DNA of 64,000 bases from G963691885 sp963691885 (GTDB lineage: Bacteria > Pseudomonadota > Alphaproteobacteria > UBA8366 > Aestuariispiraceae). The stretch lies in contig OY829843.1 of assembly GCA_963691885.1 (NCBI GenBank), forward strand, positions 1,054,001 to 1,118,000, in the 5' to 3' direction. Both the position numbers and the translations under genes were made by a program. Shown here in pieces: positions 8,258 to 17,625 of the stretch. The notes under the pieces are model-generated. The model was given only the letters and a program-made list of their open reading frames with translations, made no database searches and was not told where the DNA came from. Positions within the stretch are counted from its first letter, which is position 1. Every line of letters begins with the position of its first letter.

Positions 8258-9610
8258 GTGACCCATGCCGACCCGGTAAAGATGTGTGCCGCCAGATCCA
8301 TCGCCCTGAAAGGGCCGTTCGAGACGCCGGGCGACAAGTCGATTTCCCATCGCGCCGTGATGTTTGGTGGAATGGCCGTGGGCAAAACCAGGGTCCGCGG
8401 GTTGCTGACCGGGGAAGATGTTCTGCGGACAGCCGACGCGCTGCGGGCGCTGGGGGCGACGATCACGACCGATGCAGATGGTATCTGGGAAATCCAGGGG
8501 ACGGGTCTGAGCGGGTTGCAAGAGCCAGACGATGTTCTGGATATGGGGAATTCCGGAACGGCTGCCCGCCTGCTGTTGGGCATTCTGGCCGGGCACGATC
8601 TGACGGCATTCATGACCGGTGACGCCTCCCTGCGCGGGCGACCGATGAATAGGGTCATCAACCCACTGACACAGATGGGCGCAAAATTCACAACACGAGA
8701 GAAAGGCCGCCTTCCCCTCTCCATTACAGGTCAGGCGGAGGCAATCCCGATCTCTTACCCGCTGCCCGTCGCCAGTGCCCAGGTGAAATCAGCCGTGCTT
8801 CTCGCCGGTCTGACCGCGCGCGGGGCGACAGAGGTGATAGAGCCGGAACCGACCCGTGATCATACGGAACGCATGCTGCGCCATTTCGGGGCAAAGGTAG
8901 AGGTGACACTGGATGAAGCTGGCGCACGGCATATTGTGCTGACCGGACAGCCGGAACTGACCGCACCTGCTGACATGATCGACGTGCCTGCAGATCCGTC
9001 CTCCGCCGCCTTCCCGATTGTTGCGGCGCTGACCGTTCCAGGGTCCGAGCTGACCTTGAACAATGTCGGCCTGAACGCGACCCGCACCGGCCTTTACACC
9101 TGTTTGCAGGAAATGGGCGGCGATATCACGATTGCCAACGAGCGTGACCAGGGCGGCGAGCCGGTCGGCGATATCACAATCAAGGCGTCTCCGTTGCGCG
9201 CGATCGAAGTTCCGCCGGAACGTGCACCCAGCATGATTGACGAGTACCCGATCCTGGCAGTCGCCGCAGCCCAGGCAGAAGGTGTTACCAAGATGACCGG
9301 GATTGGCGAATTGCGGGTGAAGGAATCCGATCGCCTCGCCGCCGTGGCCGCGCTTTTGCGCAATAATGGCGTAAAGGTCGAGGACGGGCCCGACTGGATG
9401 ACGGTAGAGGGTCAACCGGGCGCTGTTCCCGGCGGAGGCCTGGTTGAAACCCATCTCGATCATCGCATTGCGATGAGCGCGCTGGTTCTGGGACTGACCA
9501 CGGAAAACCCGGTAACCGTGGACGACGGGGCGGCAATCGCCACCAGTTTCCCCGGCTTCGCTGAAAAAATGCGCGGGATCGGCGCGGATATTGAAGAGGT
9601 CACACAATGA
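8258..9610 (+). CDS. aroA: 3-phosphoshikimate 1-carboxyvinyltransferase (EPSP synthase)
   Basis: Transfers the enolpyruvyl group of phosphoenolpyruvate to shikimate 3-phosphate, the sixth step of the shikimate pathway, in the cytosol. The 450-residue length fits bacterial forms. Visible motifs are GDKSISHR near residue 25 (substrate binding), GNSGTAARLL near 93 (PEP loop, with Gly where Escherichia coli has Gly96), IDEYPILAVAA near 327 with the catalytic Asp, and LRVKESDRL near 350. The GTG start at 8258 follows AAAGGA at suitable distance. It overlaps cmk by four bases (ATGA), so the two are translationally coupled. Confidence 0.97.
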   Translation: MTHADPVKMCAARSIALKGPFETPGDKSISHRAVMFGGMAVGKTRVRGLLTGEDVLRTADALRALGATITTDADGIWEIQGTGLSGLQEPDDVLDMGNSGTAARLLLGILAGHDLTAFMTGDASLRGRPMNRVINPLTQMGAKFTTREKGRLPLSITGQAEAIPISYPLPVASAQVKSAVLLAGLTARGATEVIEPEPTRDHTERMLRHFGAKVEVTLDEAGARHIVLTGQPELTAPADMIDVPADPSSAAFPIVAALTVPGSELTLNNVGLNATRTGLYTCLQEMGGDITIANERDQGGEPVGDITIKASPLRAIEVPPERAPSMIDEYPILAVAAAQAEGVTKMTGIGELRVKESDRLAAVAALLRNNGVKVEDGPDWMTVEGQPGAVPGGGLVETHLDHRIAMSALVLGLTTENPVTVDDGAAIATSFPGFAEKMRGIGADIEEVTQ

Positions 9611-10263
9611 CAGGGTCCGCTACAATCATCGCTGTCGATGGTCCGGCCGCAAGTGGCAAGGGGACGCTCGCCCGGAAACTGGCGGCGCATTTTGACTATG
9701 CCTATCTTGATACGGGAAAACTCTATCGTGCGGTGGGTCTGGCCGTTCTGAAGGCTGGCGCCGATCCGTCCAGCGAGACCGATGCCCTGAAACAGGCAGA
9801 GGCACTGGACCCGACAACCCTGGATGACCCGGAACTCAGTGAAGATCACGCCGCAAGTGCGGCCTCCAAAGTAGCGGCGATTACGCCGGTTCGGGACGCG
9901 CTCAAAGCCTTTCAGATCAGCTTTGCAAAGACCCCGCCAGGTGGCCTGAAAGGGGCGGTTCTGGACGGGCGGGATATCGGGACCGTGATCTGTCCGGATG
10001 CCCATGCAAAACTGTTTGTGACCGCCGATGTAGAGGTTCGCGCCGAGCGCCGTCACAAAGAGTTGCAATCCACGCCCAAGGGCAGTAATTACGCGCGCGT
10101 TTTAAAGGATTTGCAGGAACGGGACCTACGCGATACAACCCGCGCCAGCGCACCGCTAAAACCTGCGGAAGATGCCGCGATATTGGATACGAGTTCGCTT
10201 GGTATCCAGGACGCTTTTGACGCAGCTCTGTCCCTGGTGACAGCGCAACTATCCGGTCAGTAA
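9607..10263 (+). CDS. cmk: Cytidylate kinase
   Basis: Phosphorylates CMP and dCMP with ATP in pyrimidine salvage. The 218-residue protein has the P-loop GPAASGKGT at residues 11-19, the DTGKLYR acceptor-site motif near 37 (DTGAxYR in many relatives) and the DGRDIGT motif near 119. A lid region rich in Arg (AERRHKEL, then LQERDLRDTTR) follows. It overlaps aroA by four bases and precedes rpsA, a widely conserved order in proteobacteria. Confidence 0.96.
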   Translation: MTGSATIIAVDGPAASGKGTLARKLAAHFDYAYLDTGKLYRAVGLAVLKAGADPSSETDALKQAEALDPTTLDDPELSEDHAASAASKVAAITPVRDALKAFQISFAKTPPGGLKGAVLDGRDIGTVICPDAHAKLFVTADVEVRAERRHKELQSTPKGSNYARVLKDLQERDLRDTTRASAPLKPAEDAAILDTSSLGIQDAFDAALSLVTAQLSGQ

Positions 10264-10431
10264 AAAGCTGATCGAAAGTGAACATGACGGGCAACAGCAT
10301 CACAGCCGGTCATGGAAACGGGCTCAACCAAGTGGTTCAGTGACTGGACCCGGCCCAAACAGGTGATGCAAAGACCGCCGGAACCAACCGGCTGGCAGGA
10401 ACAATATATACGTGAAAGGACAACCACTCAT
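10264..10431 (+). promoter_or_regulatory. rpsA leader region
   Basis: The 168 bases between cmk and rpsA hold an in-frame upstream ATG (10312) whose translation does not resemble S1, so I treat them as leader. A short hairpin, GCCGG-AACCAA-CCGGC (10377-10392), and the purine-rich GAAAGGA before the ATG lie in it. Ribosomal protein S1 is known to control its own translation in other bacteria. Whether this leader does so is not shown. Confidence 0.35.
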
Positions 10432-12135
10432 ATGAGTTCCGAAACAGCAGTTAAAAAAGAGAGTTTTGCCGATCTTCTTGAAGAGACACTCGGCGGACAA
10501 GGCGACATCGTCGGCACAGTCGTGCGCGGCACCGTTATTTCGATGGATTCGGAATCGGCCCTGATCGATGTCGGACTGAAAGCGGAAGGCCGCGTTCAGC
10601 TTAAAGAATTCAGCACTCCTGGCGAGCCCGTCAACCTGAACGTCGGCGACGCTGTGGAAGTTTTTGTAGAGCGCCTCGAAGACAAGAATGGCGAAGCCAT
10701 GCTGTCCCGCGAGCGCGCACGTCGCGAAGAATCCTGGCTCAAACTGGAACAGCAGTTCAACAACCAGGAACGTGTTACCGGCGCAATCTTTGGCCGCGTC
10801 AAAGGTGGCTTCACCGTCGATCTTGGCGGCGCTGTTGCCTTCCTGCCGGGCAGCCAGGTTGACATCCGTCCGGTCCGTGACGTGACCCCGCTGATGAACA
10901 CACCGCAGCCTTTCCAGATCCTGAAAATGGACCGCAGCCGGGGCAACATCGTTGTTTCCCGCCGCGCCGTTCTGGAAGAGACACGCGCCGAACAGCGCAG
11001 CGAGCTGATCGAGAACCTCAAAGAAGGCATGGTTCTGGACGGTGTGGTCAAGAACATCACCGATTACGGCGCGTTCGTCGATCTCGGCGGTGTCGACGGC
11101 CTGTTGCACGTCACCGACATCTCCTGGAAGCGTATCAACCATCCTTCCGAGGTTCTGACCTTTGGCCAGAACGTCAAAGTACAGGTGGTTCGTTTCAACA
11201 GCGAAACCCAGCGTATCAGCCTTGGCATGAAACAGCTGGAAGCGGACCCATGGGCCGGTGTTGACGCGAAATACCCGCTGGGCTCCAAATTCGTCGGAAC
11301 GGTTACAAACATCACCGATTACGGTGCGTTTGTTGAGATGGAGCCGGGCATCGAAGGCCTCGTCCATGTTTCCGAAATGAGCTGGACCAAGAAAAACGTC
11401 CATCCCGGAAAAATCATTTCCACCAGCCAGGAAGTCGAAGTCATGGTTCTCGACGTCGATCCTTCCAAGCGTCGGATCAGCCTGGGCATCAAGCAGTGCC
11501 TGTCCAATCCGTGGGAAGACTTCGCCGCACAGCATCCGGTCGAAACCGAGATCGAAGGCGAGATCAAGAACATCACCGAATTCGGTCTGTTCGTTGGCCT
11601 TCCTGGCGATATCGACGGCATGGTCCATATGTCCGACATTTCCTGGGATCAGTCCGGTGAAGAAGCCCTTACAGGCTTCAACAAAGGTGACATGGTTCAG
11701 GCCAAGGTCCTCGACATCGATACCGACAAAGAGCGCATCAGCCTGGGCATCAAGCAGCTTGCCTCCGATCCGTTTGCCGATGGTATCGGCGACATCAAGA
11801 AAGGCGCAGTTGTCACCTGTGTGATCACAAAGGTTCAGGACAACGGCATCGAGGTCATGGTGAACGACACGGTTCCCGGTTACATCCGCAAGGCCGATCT
11901 TTCGCGGGATCGTTCCGAGCAGCGCCCTGACCGGTTCGCCGAAGGCGAAAAAGTGGATGCCAAGGTCACTGCAATTGACAAGAGCAGCCGCAAGCTGAGC
12001 CTGTCGATCAAGGCCTTTGAACAGGCTGAAGAGAAAGAAGCCATGGAAACCTATGGCAGCTCCGACAGCGGTGCATCACTGGGTGATATTCTGGGTGCCG
12101 CTTTGCAGCAGCGCCAGAAAGACGCCGAGAAATAA
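10432..12135 (+). CDS. rpsA: 30S ribosomal protein S1
   Basis: S1 binds mRNA and helps the small ribosomal subunit load structured messages. From ATG 10432 (MSSETAVKKESFADLLEE) the product is 567 residues. It has six S1/OB repeats, the last four strongly alike with recurring segments such as GAFVDLGG...GLLHVTDISW and KRISLGIKQ. I chose this start because the N-terminus matches the family and AGGA lies upstream. An earlier in-frame ATG at 10312 would add 40 residues unlike S1. A strong terminator follows at 12174. Confidence 0.96.
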   Translation: MSSETAVKKESFADLLEETLGGQGDIVGTVVRGTVISMDSESALIDVGLKAEGRVQLKEFSTPGEPVNLNVGDAVEVFVERLEDKNGEAMLSRERARREESWLKLEQQFNNQERVTGAIFGRVKGGFTVDLGGAVAFLPGSQVDIRPVRDVTPLMNTPQPFQILKMDRSRGNIVVSRRAVLEETRAEQRSELIENLKEGMVLDGVVKNITDYGAFVDLGGVDGLLHVTDISWKRINHPSEVLTFGQNVKVQVVRFNSETQRISLGMKQLEADPWAGVDAKYPLGSKFVGTVTNITDYGAFVEMEPGIEGLVHVSEMSWTKKNVHPGKIISTSQEVEVMVLDVDPSKRRISLGIKQCLSNPWEDFAAQHPVETEIEGEIKNITEFGLFVGLPGDIDGMVHMSDISWDQSGEEALTGFNKGDMVQAKVLDIDTDKERISLGIKQLASDPFADGIGDIKKGAVVTCVITKVQDNGIEVMVNDTVPGYIRKADLSRDRSEQRPDRFAEGEKVDAKVTAIDKSSRKLSLSIKAFEQAEEKEAMETYGSSDSGASLGDILGAALQQRQKDAEK

Positions 12136-12173
12136 GGACATGGCGGCTTGGCCGTCTTCCTGAAGAAATAAGA

Positions 12174-12209
12174 GCCGCCGATACAATCAGTATCGGCGGC
12201 TTTTTCTTT
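12174..12209 (+). terminator. Rho-independent terminator after rpsA
   Basis: A perfect 11-bp stem GCCGCCGATAC / GTATCGGCGGC with a 5-base loop (AATCA) is followed directly by TTTTTCTTT. It lies 38 bases after the rpsA stop and should end the aroA-cmk-rpsA transcript. Confidence 0.92.
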
Positions 12210-12527
12210 CCATCGATAATCTGGCAATGGCACCACGGCGTGCTTGACGCCAAACGCCAGACTTGGCAATCTTTTCAAAGTGCTAGCCTGAGACAGGCTG
12301 GGAACACTTCCGCTGACAAGCGGGAATATTGGGCGATTTTTTGAAATGTTGTTGAGGCCGGGTCCGGGCAGGGTTGAAAAACGTAATCGATTGATGTTGC
12401 GTCATCACCATGTCTCGTTAACCGGAAACAGTAGTTGGGGGCGAGGTCATTTGGGGGCCTCAAGGTTTGAGATGAAAGCGCGGTTATCCTGCCGCAACCA
12501 GAATACAAGCCGCACAGGGGGCACAAA
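12210..12527. other. Non-coding region upstream of ihfB
   Basis: No gene was seen in these 318 bases. Small inverted repeats occur (for example CTTCCGC-TGACAA-GCGGGAA near 12308), and a T-rich segment GATTTTTTGAAATG lies near 12337. The promoter of ihfB must lie here. IHF genes are often autoregulated, but no convincing IHF site could be assigned. Confidence 0.35.
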
Positions 12528-12806
12528 ATGACACGGTCCGAATTGATAGCGACCATTTCACAACAAAATCCGCATCTTTATCAAAGAGATGTCGAACGCA
12601 TTGTGACGACAATTTTTGATGAGATTTCGGCGGCACTGGCCCGTGGGGACCGGGTTGAACTGCGCGGTTTTGGTGCGTTTTCAGTGAAGCAAAGGGACTC
12701 CCGGGTTGGTCGCAACCCGCGCACGGGTGAAGCTGTGCCTGTTGAAGCCAAGGCGGTTCCCTTCTTCAAGACCGGAAAGCAATTGCGTGAGCGCCTGAAC
12801 AACTGA
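12528..12806 (+). CDS. ihfB: Integration host factor subunit beta
   Basis: A DNA-bending nucleoid protein that pairs with IhfA in replication, recombination and promoter architecture. The 92 residues match the HU/IHF fold from end to end. The signature lies in the beta arm: GFGAFSVKQRDSRVGRNP(R)TGE, in which the Pro at the arm tip intercalates into DNA. The C-terminal helix VPFFKTGKQLRERLN is typical of IhfB. The start ATG follows GGGGGC. It lies downstream of rpsA, as in many proteobacteria. Confidence 0.96.
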   Translation: MTRSELIATISQQNPHLYQRDVERIVTTIFDEISAALARGDRVELRGFGAFSVKQRDSRVGRNPRTGEAVPVEAKAVPFFKTGKQLRERLNN

Positions 12807-12864
12807 TCCAGCCCCTTCAGATTCTGATCTGAATACAGGCAAACCATAACGACAAGGTATTTTG

Positions 12865-13245
12865 ATGCGACTGATTAGCTGGCTGATTACCGTTCCCTTG
12901 GGTGTTATTGCGGTGATGTTCGCGTTGAGCAACAACGTCCCGGTGACCCTGACAGCCTGGCCAACACCTTTTGAAATTGACCTGCCAATTTATCTGCTGG
13001 TCTTTGTCCCATTCTTACTGGGTTTCATCATAGGCGGTTTTTTTGCCTGGTGGGGTGCCGGCGCGGCCAGGGGACGGGCGAGAGAGGCTGAACGCGACGC
13101 CGAACGCAAAAACCGTGAGGCAGACAACCTCCGTACCGAACTGGAACTTGTGAAACAGGAAGCTGCCGAGCAGTCGGCCGAAAACCTCCCAGCCATCAAT
13201 CAATCCAGTGATCCGAACACAAAATCGCTCGCAAAGACAGCTTAG
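12865..13245 (+). CDS. LapA-like (DUF1049) inner-membrane protein
   Basis: A 126-residue protein with two membrane segments, ISWLITVPLGVIAVMFAL (about 4-21) and IYLLVFVPFLLGFIIGGFF (about 43-62), joined by a short periplasmic loop. They are followed by a charged helical cytosolic tail (RAREAERDAERKNREADNLR) that may form a coiled coil. This is the layout of the LapA/DUF1049 family, called LPS assembly protein A in enterobacteria. ATG 12865 is preferred to the TTG three bases earlier. Position after ihfB is common in this family. The precise function in alphaproteobacteria is not established. Confidence 0.82.
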   Translation: MRLISWLITVPLGVIAVMFALSNNVPVTLTAWPTPFEIDLPIYLLVFVPFLLGFIIGGFFAWWGAGAARGRAREAERDAERKNREADNLRTELELVKQEAAEQSAENLPAINQSSDPNTKSLAKTA

Positions 13246-13284
13246 GCTTCTTGGTCTCAGAACCAGATTTTCAACGAGGATATT

Positions 13285-14589
13285 ATGAGCGAAAATTATG
13301 ATGCGATCATTATCGGCGCGGGCGTAATTGGTGGCGCCGTCGGGTTTGAACTTGCCAAGAAAGGTTGGCGCACCCTCAACGTTGATGCCCTGCCGGCAGC
13401 CGGCTATGGCTCAACCAGCGCATCCTGCGCCATCATCCGTGTGCATTACTCAACATATGACGGATGTGCGCTTGCCTATGAAGGGTTTCATTATTGGGAG
13501 AAATGGGCCGACTATCTCGAAACGACCGATGAAATGGGGCTCGCCAAGTTCATTCAGTGCGGTTGTCTTGTCTATAAGGCCGACGCGAATAACAAAATGG
13601 AAACGATTCTGGAGCGCGCCCGGGACCTGAATGTTCCGGTCGAGGAATGGGGTATAGACCAGATCAGGGAGCGCCTGCCCTTTGTAGATCCAAGCCGGTT
13701 TACCCCTGCAAAAACCCATGATGATCCGGAATTTGGCAAGCCAGTCGGGGGCGAGATTTATGGCGCTGCTTTCTTTCCGACCGCCGGCTACGTCAATGAC
13801 CCCCAACTCTCTGCACATAATCTACAACGTGCGGCAGAAGCAAAGGGGGCGACCTTCCGCTTTAATTCAAAGGTCGTCGAAATCCTTCAGGAGGGCGGTC
13901 GTGTCAGTGGTGTCAAACTGGAAGACGGCAGTGTCATTTCGGCAAAGGTCGTTGTGAATGTCGCGGGGCCCCATTCATCGAAGATCAACGACATGGCGGG
14001 TGTCACCGATGGCTTCAACATCAAGACCGCTGCCTTGAAACAGGAAGTATCCCATGTCCCGGCCCCCGAGGGTTTTGATTATGAAAATCAGGGATTTGTT
14101 GTCTCCGACAGTGACATATCGGTCTATAGCCGACCTGAAACGGGAAACAACGTTCTCGTCGGATCCGAGGACCCGGAATGTGATCCCCGAATTTTCGTAG
14201 ACCCGGATGATTGGGATGAGAATTTCACGGATCAATGGAAGGTTCAGGTCTATCGCCAGGCACAGAGATATCAGGGCCTGCCGGTGACAGCCCCGGTAAA
14301 GGGTGTCGTTGCCCTTTACGATGCATCCGACGACTGGATCCCGATTTATGACTGTACGGACCTGCCCGGTTTTTATGCCGCGGTCGGCACAAGCGGCAAC
14401 CAATACAAAAATGCACCGACAGCCGGAAAAATCATGGCGCATTTGATCGAAACCTGCGAAAACGGCCACGATCACGACGCCGATCCCGTTCAGTTCCACC
14501 TGGAACATATCGACCGGACCATCAATCTGGGCTTTTACTCCAGACGCCGGGTGATAAACACTGAGAGCAGCATGTCTGTTTTGGGCTAG
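13285..14589 (+). CDS. FAD-dependent amine/amino-acid oxidoreductase (DAO family)
   Basis: A 434-residue flavoprotein with an N-terminal Rossmann FAD motif (IIIGAGVIGGAVGFELAKKG) and the DAO signature near the start of the substrate domain (STSASCAIIRVHYSTYDG). Residues near the C-terminus (YAAVGTSGNQYKNAP) match the second FAD-contact region. Relatives include sarcosine, dimethylglycine and glycine oxidases/dehydrogenases. The substrate cannot be assigned. There is no signal peptide, so it is cytosolic. ATG 13285 follows GAGGA. It lies in a same-strand run between the lapA-like gene and pyrF but has no obvious pathway link to either. Confidence 0.82.
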   Translation: MSENYDAIIIGAGVIGGAVGFELAKKGWRTLNVDALPAAGYGSTSASCAIIRVHYSTYDGCALAYEGFHYWEKWADYLETTDEMGLAKFIQCGCLVYKADANNKMETILERARDLNVPVEEWGIDQIRERLPFVDPSRFTPAKTHDDPEFGKPVGGEIYGAAFFPTAGYVNDPQLSAHNLQRAAEAKGATFRFNSKVVEILQEGGRVSGVKLEDGSVISAKVVVNVAGPHSSKINDMAGVTDGFNIKTAALKQEVSHVPAPEGFDYENQGFVVSDSDISVYSRPETGNNVLVGSEDPECDPRIFVDPDDWDENFTDQWKVQVYRQAQRYQGLPVTAPVKGVVALYDASDDWIPIYDCTDLPGFYAAVGTSGNQYKNAPTAGKIMAHLIETCENGHDHDADPVQFHLEHIDRTINLGFYSRRRVINTESSMSVLG

Positions 14590-14618
14590 TCCGCGTCAAC
14601 CATTGTCGGAGCGCCAAG

Positions 14619-15350
14619 ATGACCAGTTCGCCTGCCCCTGCCCCTGAACATCGTATTCTGGTCGGGATAGACACCCCGAATGTGTCTCACGCCAGAACAC
14701 TGGCAAACGCGCTCACCGGGCTTGTCGGTGGTATCAAGCTCGGGATGGAGTTCTTCAACGCCAATGGGTCCAACGGCGTTCGCGATGTAACGGGCAGTGG
14801 CAAGGCACCCCTGTTTCTGGATCTGAAATTCCACGACATCCCCAACACTGTTGCGGGTGCCGTTCGCGCAACAGTTCCGTTGCAGCCGATGATCCTGAAT
14901 GTTCATGCATCCGGGGGACCGGCGATGATGCGGGCGGCCCAGGAAGCGGCAAAGAGCACGGCTGATGATTTGGGAATACCCAAGCCGCTTTTGATCGCCG
15001 TCACAGTCCTGACCAGCCTGGACGCCGATGACCTGGACGCGGTGGGTCAGAAGGGACCAGCAGCGGAACAGGCCCTGCGCCTCGCCACATTAACACAGGA
15101 ATGCGGCCTGGATGGTGTTGTTTGTTCACCCCATGAAATCACGGCAATCCGCAATGTCTGCGGACCGGAATTCAAACTGATCGTTCCGGGAATTCGACCC
15201 GCCGGCAGTGTAACCGGCGATCAGAAAAGGGTCATGACACCAAAGGATGCTGTCGATACCGGGGCGGACTGGATTGTGATCGGTCGCCCCATTACCCAGG
15301 CCGAAGACCCGGCACAGGCAGCGCGTGACATCGCATCTTCAATGATCTGA
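14619..15350 (+). CDS. pyrF: Orotidine 5'-phosphate decarboxylase
   Basis: Decarboxylates OMP to UMP, the last step of de novo pyrimidine synthesis. The 243-residue protein shows the catalytic FLDLKFHDIPNTV motif (Asp-Lys...Asp near residue 66), VGIDTPN near the N-terminus, and the phosphate-binding end PGIRPAG ... DWIVIGRPIT. ATG 14619 follows GGAG. The last 12 bases overlap the 3' end of the convergent gene at 15339. Confidence 0.95.
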   Translation: MTSSPAPAPEHRILVGIDTPNVSHARTLANALTGLVGGIKLGMEFFNANGSNGVRDVTGSGKAPLFLDLKFHDIPNTVAGAVRATVPLQPMILNVHASGGPAMMRAAQEAAKSTADDLGIPKPLLIAVTVLTSLDADDLDAVGQKGPAAEQALRLATLTQECGLDGVVCSPHEITAIRNVCGPEFKLIVPGIRPAGSVTGDQKRVMTPKDAVDTGADWIVIGRPITQAEDPAQAARDIASSMI

Positions 15351-16406
15351 AGACGGGGCAAACTGTTTTCTAAGGGATTCGCGCAAATTATCCTCAATTT
15401 CTGCAATATCCAAAATTTCGAGTAATTGATCCCGGCATACCTGTAACCGGGTGTCGAAAGCACTCTCTGGCTTGACTTCCATATCGGCCCGAAATTCCCG
15501 ATACGACTTTGAAAATCTGGTCAGCAATCCGGCCAAGGCGTCCCCGGCATCGGCATCGACACCGCTCAGAATGATACGGTCCATATCGGCTTCCATATGA
15601 TAGAGAACCCTGGAACCGATTGCAGAAACATCTGATGGCGCCAGTATTTCGCCATCCCGGACCAGTATCCGTAAGACCTTTAATATACCGACCGGCTCAT
15701 GCAACCGCGATGTTGCACTGAGCAAAAGGACAGTGGCACCGCCTTGCCCCCAGGAATTCGCCTCCTTATACGCATCCGCCAACCCCTCAGCCAGCGAGGG
15801 TACCATTTCACCTGGGTCGGCCCCTTCCAGGAAATGGCGAAGATTTATCAGGGCATCCGCGTGGTTCATGGCGTCGGCAATTGCCCTAAGCTCCTCCACG
15901 TTCTCAGTGTCGTCCGCCTCAACGGCATCCTGCAGCGCGCTGGCAGCCTCGGCCCAATAGTCCGACGCCGGGTCCCACGGCATATCATAGGGGTCTGTTT
16001 CTTGTGCGGCGTGGAGATGTTTGGCAAAGCGATCAAGCGCCGGCTTCAAGCCCGCATCGCCAATCAGGTCCCACGCGCTTCTAAAACCGTCTCTGGAAAT
16101 GCCACCAGAAACTGATGCTTTATCAAATGGATCATCGCTTAATAGATCTTCGATCGGGGTCGCGAGAACCCGTTGAGGTGTCAGACATCGTGGCGTTTTA
16201 TTGGCAATCAGAAGCGGCCGGATCAAGGTCAGAACAGCACCTTTGGGCAAAGTCGCGCCATCGTCTCTCTGATGCAGCTCAATGCGGCAAACCGTTCGCT
16301 TTAGATGGTCCGGCGACAATGCCTGAAACAGGGCCAGGATTTCTTGCTTAGCTTGCTCTTCTTCAACTGGCGTATCGGTCATTGATTCCATTTCGGGCCG
16401 GGTCAT
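15339..16406 (-). CDS. Conserved-looking hypothetical protein, all-helical
   Basis: The 355-residue product was not recognised. It is acidic and apparently soluble, with no signal peptide or membrane segment, and appears mostly helical (for example DNLRESLRKQF at the end). The N-terminal part resembles a domain with LPKGAVLTLIRPLL and TPQRVLATPIEDLLSDDPFD. The composition and the length of the frame leave little doubt that it is coding. Starts are possible at 16406, 16391 or 16382, because three Met codons occur in the first nine residues. It converges with pyrF and faces away from the Lrp gene, so the AT-rich stretch 16407-16588 serves as a two-way promoter region. Confidence 0.75.
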   Translation of the reverse strand: MTRPEMESMTDTPVEEEQAKQEILALFQALSPDHLKRTVCRIELHQRDDGATLPKGAVLTLIRPLLIANKTPRCLTPQRVLATPIEDLLSDDPFDKASVSGGISRDGFRSAWDLIGDAGLKPALDRFAKHLHAAQETDPYDMPWDPASDYWAEAASALQDAVEADDTENVEELRAIADAMNHADALINLRHFLEGADPGEMVPSLAEGLADAYKEANSWGQGGATVLLLSATSRLHEPVGILKVLRILVRDGEILAPSDVSAIGSRVLYHMEADMDRIILSGVDADAGDALAGLLTRFSKSYREFRADMEVKPESAFDTRLQVCRDQLLEILDIAEIEDNLRESLRKQFAPSSDH

Positions 16407-16588
16407 TACCCTATCCCGTCAAGCGGGTACGAAAACACTCTGTCGTATCAGGATAAGGAAAGCCGGACGGCGAATCCAGCCCGCACCCAAGGATTATTGT
16501 ATACACACTTTCAAAACCCTGAGAGAGTTTAATAAAGATATTGAAAATTTTTATTTTGATAATTTTATAAATGTAATATTTTCAGGAA

Positions 16589-17053
16589 ATGAATGATCCA
16601 AACGTAAATATTGCCGATTTGATTCAAAAGGATGCGCGCCGTTCATTCAATGCTTTGGCGCGGGAGGTCGGCCTGTCGACACCTGCGGTAGCAGATCGCA
16701 TCAGGCGCATGCAGGCAGGCGGCTTTATTCAGGGATTCAGAACCCTGCTTTCCCGGGTCGGGTTGGGATGGCAGTTATCAGCCTTTGCCGCGATCCGTCC
16801 CAGTCCGGGACAGACGGTGGCGCTGATAAAATTTTTGCAGACGCATCCACAGATCATCGATGCCTATCGCGTTTCCGGACCGGACGGGTATCGGGCGCGC
16901 CTTATCGCCAGAGATACCGTTGATCTGGCAAAACTGACAGACCGCCTCGATGATTTCGGGACGGTCGAAATCACCGTCATCCTGGACACCGTGACAGAAA
17001 ATAAACCCTATCCTGTCACCGGGACCGTTTCCATTGACCGGAAAACATCATGA
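16589..17053 (+). CDS. Lrp/AsnC-family transcriptional regulator
   Basis: A 154-residue protein with an N-terminal winged helix-turn-helix (FNALAREVGLSTPAVADRIRRMQAGGFI, about 19-46) and a C-terminal RAM ligand/oligomer domain (AFAAIRPSPGQ ... YRVSGPDGYRARLIARD). Such regulators usually respond to amino acids and often control neighbouring genes. It overlaps the following acetyltransferase gene by four bases (ATGA), so the two are an operon. The region upstream is very AT-rich, suiting an autoregulated Lrp promoter. Confidence 0.9.
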   Translation: MNDPNVNIADLIQKDARRSFNALAREVGLSTPAVADRIRRMQAGGFIQGFRTLLSRVGLGWQLSAFAAIRPSPGQTVALIKFLQTHPQIIDAYRVSGPDGYRARLIARDTVDLAKLTDRLDDFGTVEITVILDTVTENKPYPVTGTVSIDRKTS

Positions 17054-17616
17054 GCACCCCAAACGACACGAAACTAAGTCCGGTTCGCCCGGAACTGCGA
17101 CAAGCCAGTCGCGCCGATGCTGAAATCCTGCGCCGGTTTGGCGAGACGTTGTTGGCAGAGACAGATTTCTTTCATCGCAGCAGTGCAGAACGGGCGCGCA
17201 ATGAGAGCGAAATGGCACAAATCATCGATGCCTTTAGCGCGGCCGAAAACTCCGCCCTGGTCAACGCCTGGATCGGAACCGAACCTGTTGGCGAAGCCAT
17301 ATTGATGGGCGGGCAACTGGATCGTATCCGGCACACGGCAACCCTCGGCATCGGGGTGCTGAGCGCCTGGCATGGTACAGGGGTCGCGCAACAATTGCTG
17401 AATACGGTCGAAGAAATCGCCGCGGCCCATGGTATAATGAGGCTGGAACTGACGGTGATGACCGCGAACAAGCGGGCGATCCGTTTCTATGAAAAACAGG
17501 GCTATCGGCATGAAGGGCAAAAAATCGGCGCGGTCCGGATTGATGGAGAATTCCGGGATGAGTTCCTGATGGCAAAATACATCGGTCATCTGGCCGTCGG
17601 ACGCGAACACAGCTAG
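17050..17616 (+). CDS. GNAT-family N-acetyltransferase
   Basis: A 188-residue protein with the GNAT core: LGIGVLSAWHGTGVAQQLL carries motif A (the Q/RxxGxG/A acetyl-CoA loop, here HGTGVA), followed by MRLELTVMTANKRAIRFYEKQGY, the usual motif B. The N-terminus resembles RimJ/RimI-like acetyltransferases. The substrate is unknown. Translation is coupled to the Lrp-family gene, so acetylation of an amino acid or a small amine is a reasonable but unproven guess. Confidence 0.87.
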   Translation: MSTPNDTKLSPVRPELRQASRADAEILRRFGETLLAETDFFHRSSAERARNESEMAQIIDAFSAAENSALVNAWIGTEPVGEAILMGGQLDRIRHTATLGIGVLSAWHGTGVAQQLLNTVEEIAAAHGIMRLELTVMTANKRAIRFYEKQGYRHEGQKIGAVRIDGEFRDEFLMAKYIGHLAVGREHS

Positions 17617-17625
17617 GCTGGCATC

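Noticed and set aside
8789..9607. 272-residue frame antisense to aroA
   Set aside because: Shadow of a clearly identified gene.
10312..10431. N-terminal extension of ribosomal protein S1 from ATG 10312
   Set aside because: The 40 extra residues do not resemble S1, and ATG 10432 has a better context and matches the family start.
10324..11628. 434-residue frame antisense to rpsA
   Set aside because: It is a shadow caused by codon bias; rpsA itself is certain and the antisense product has no family pattern.
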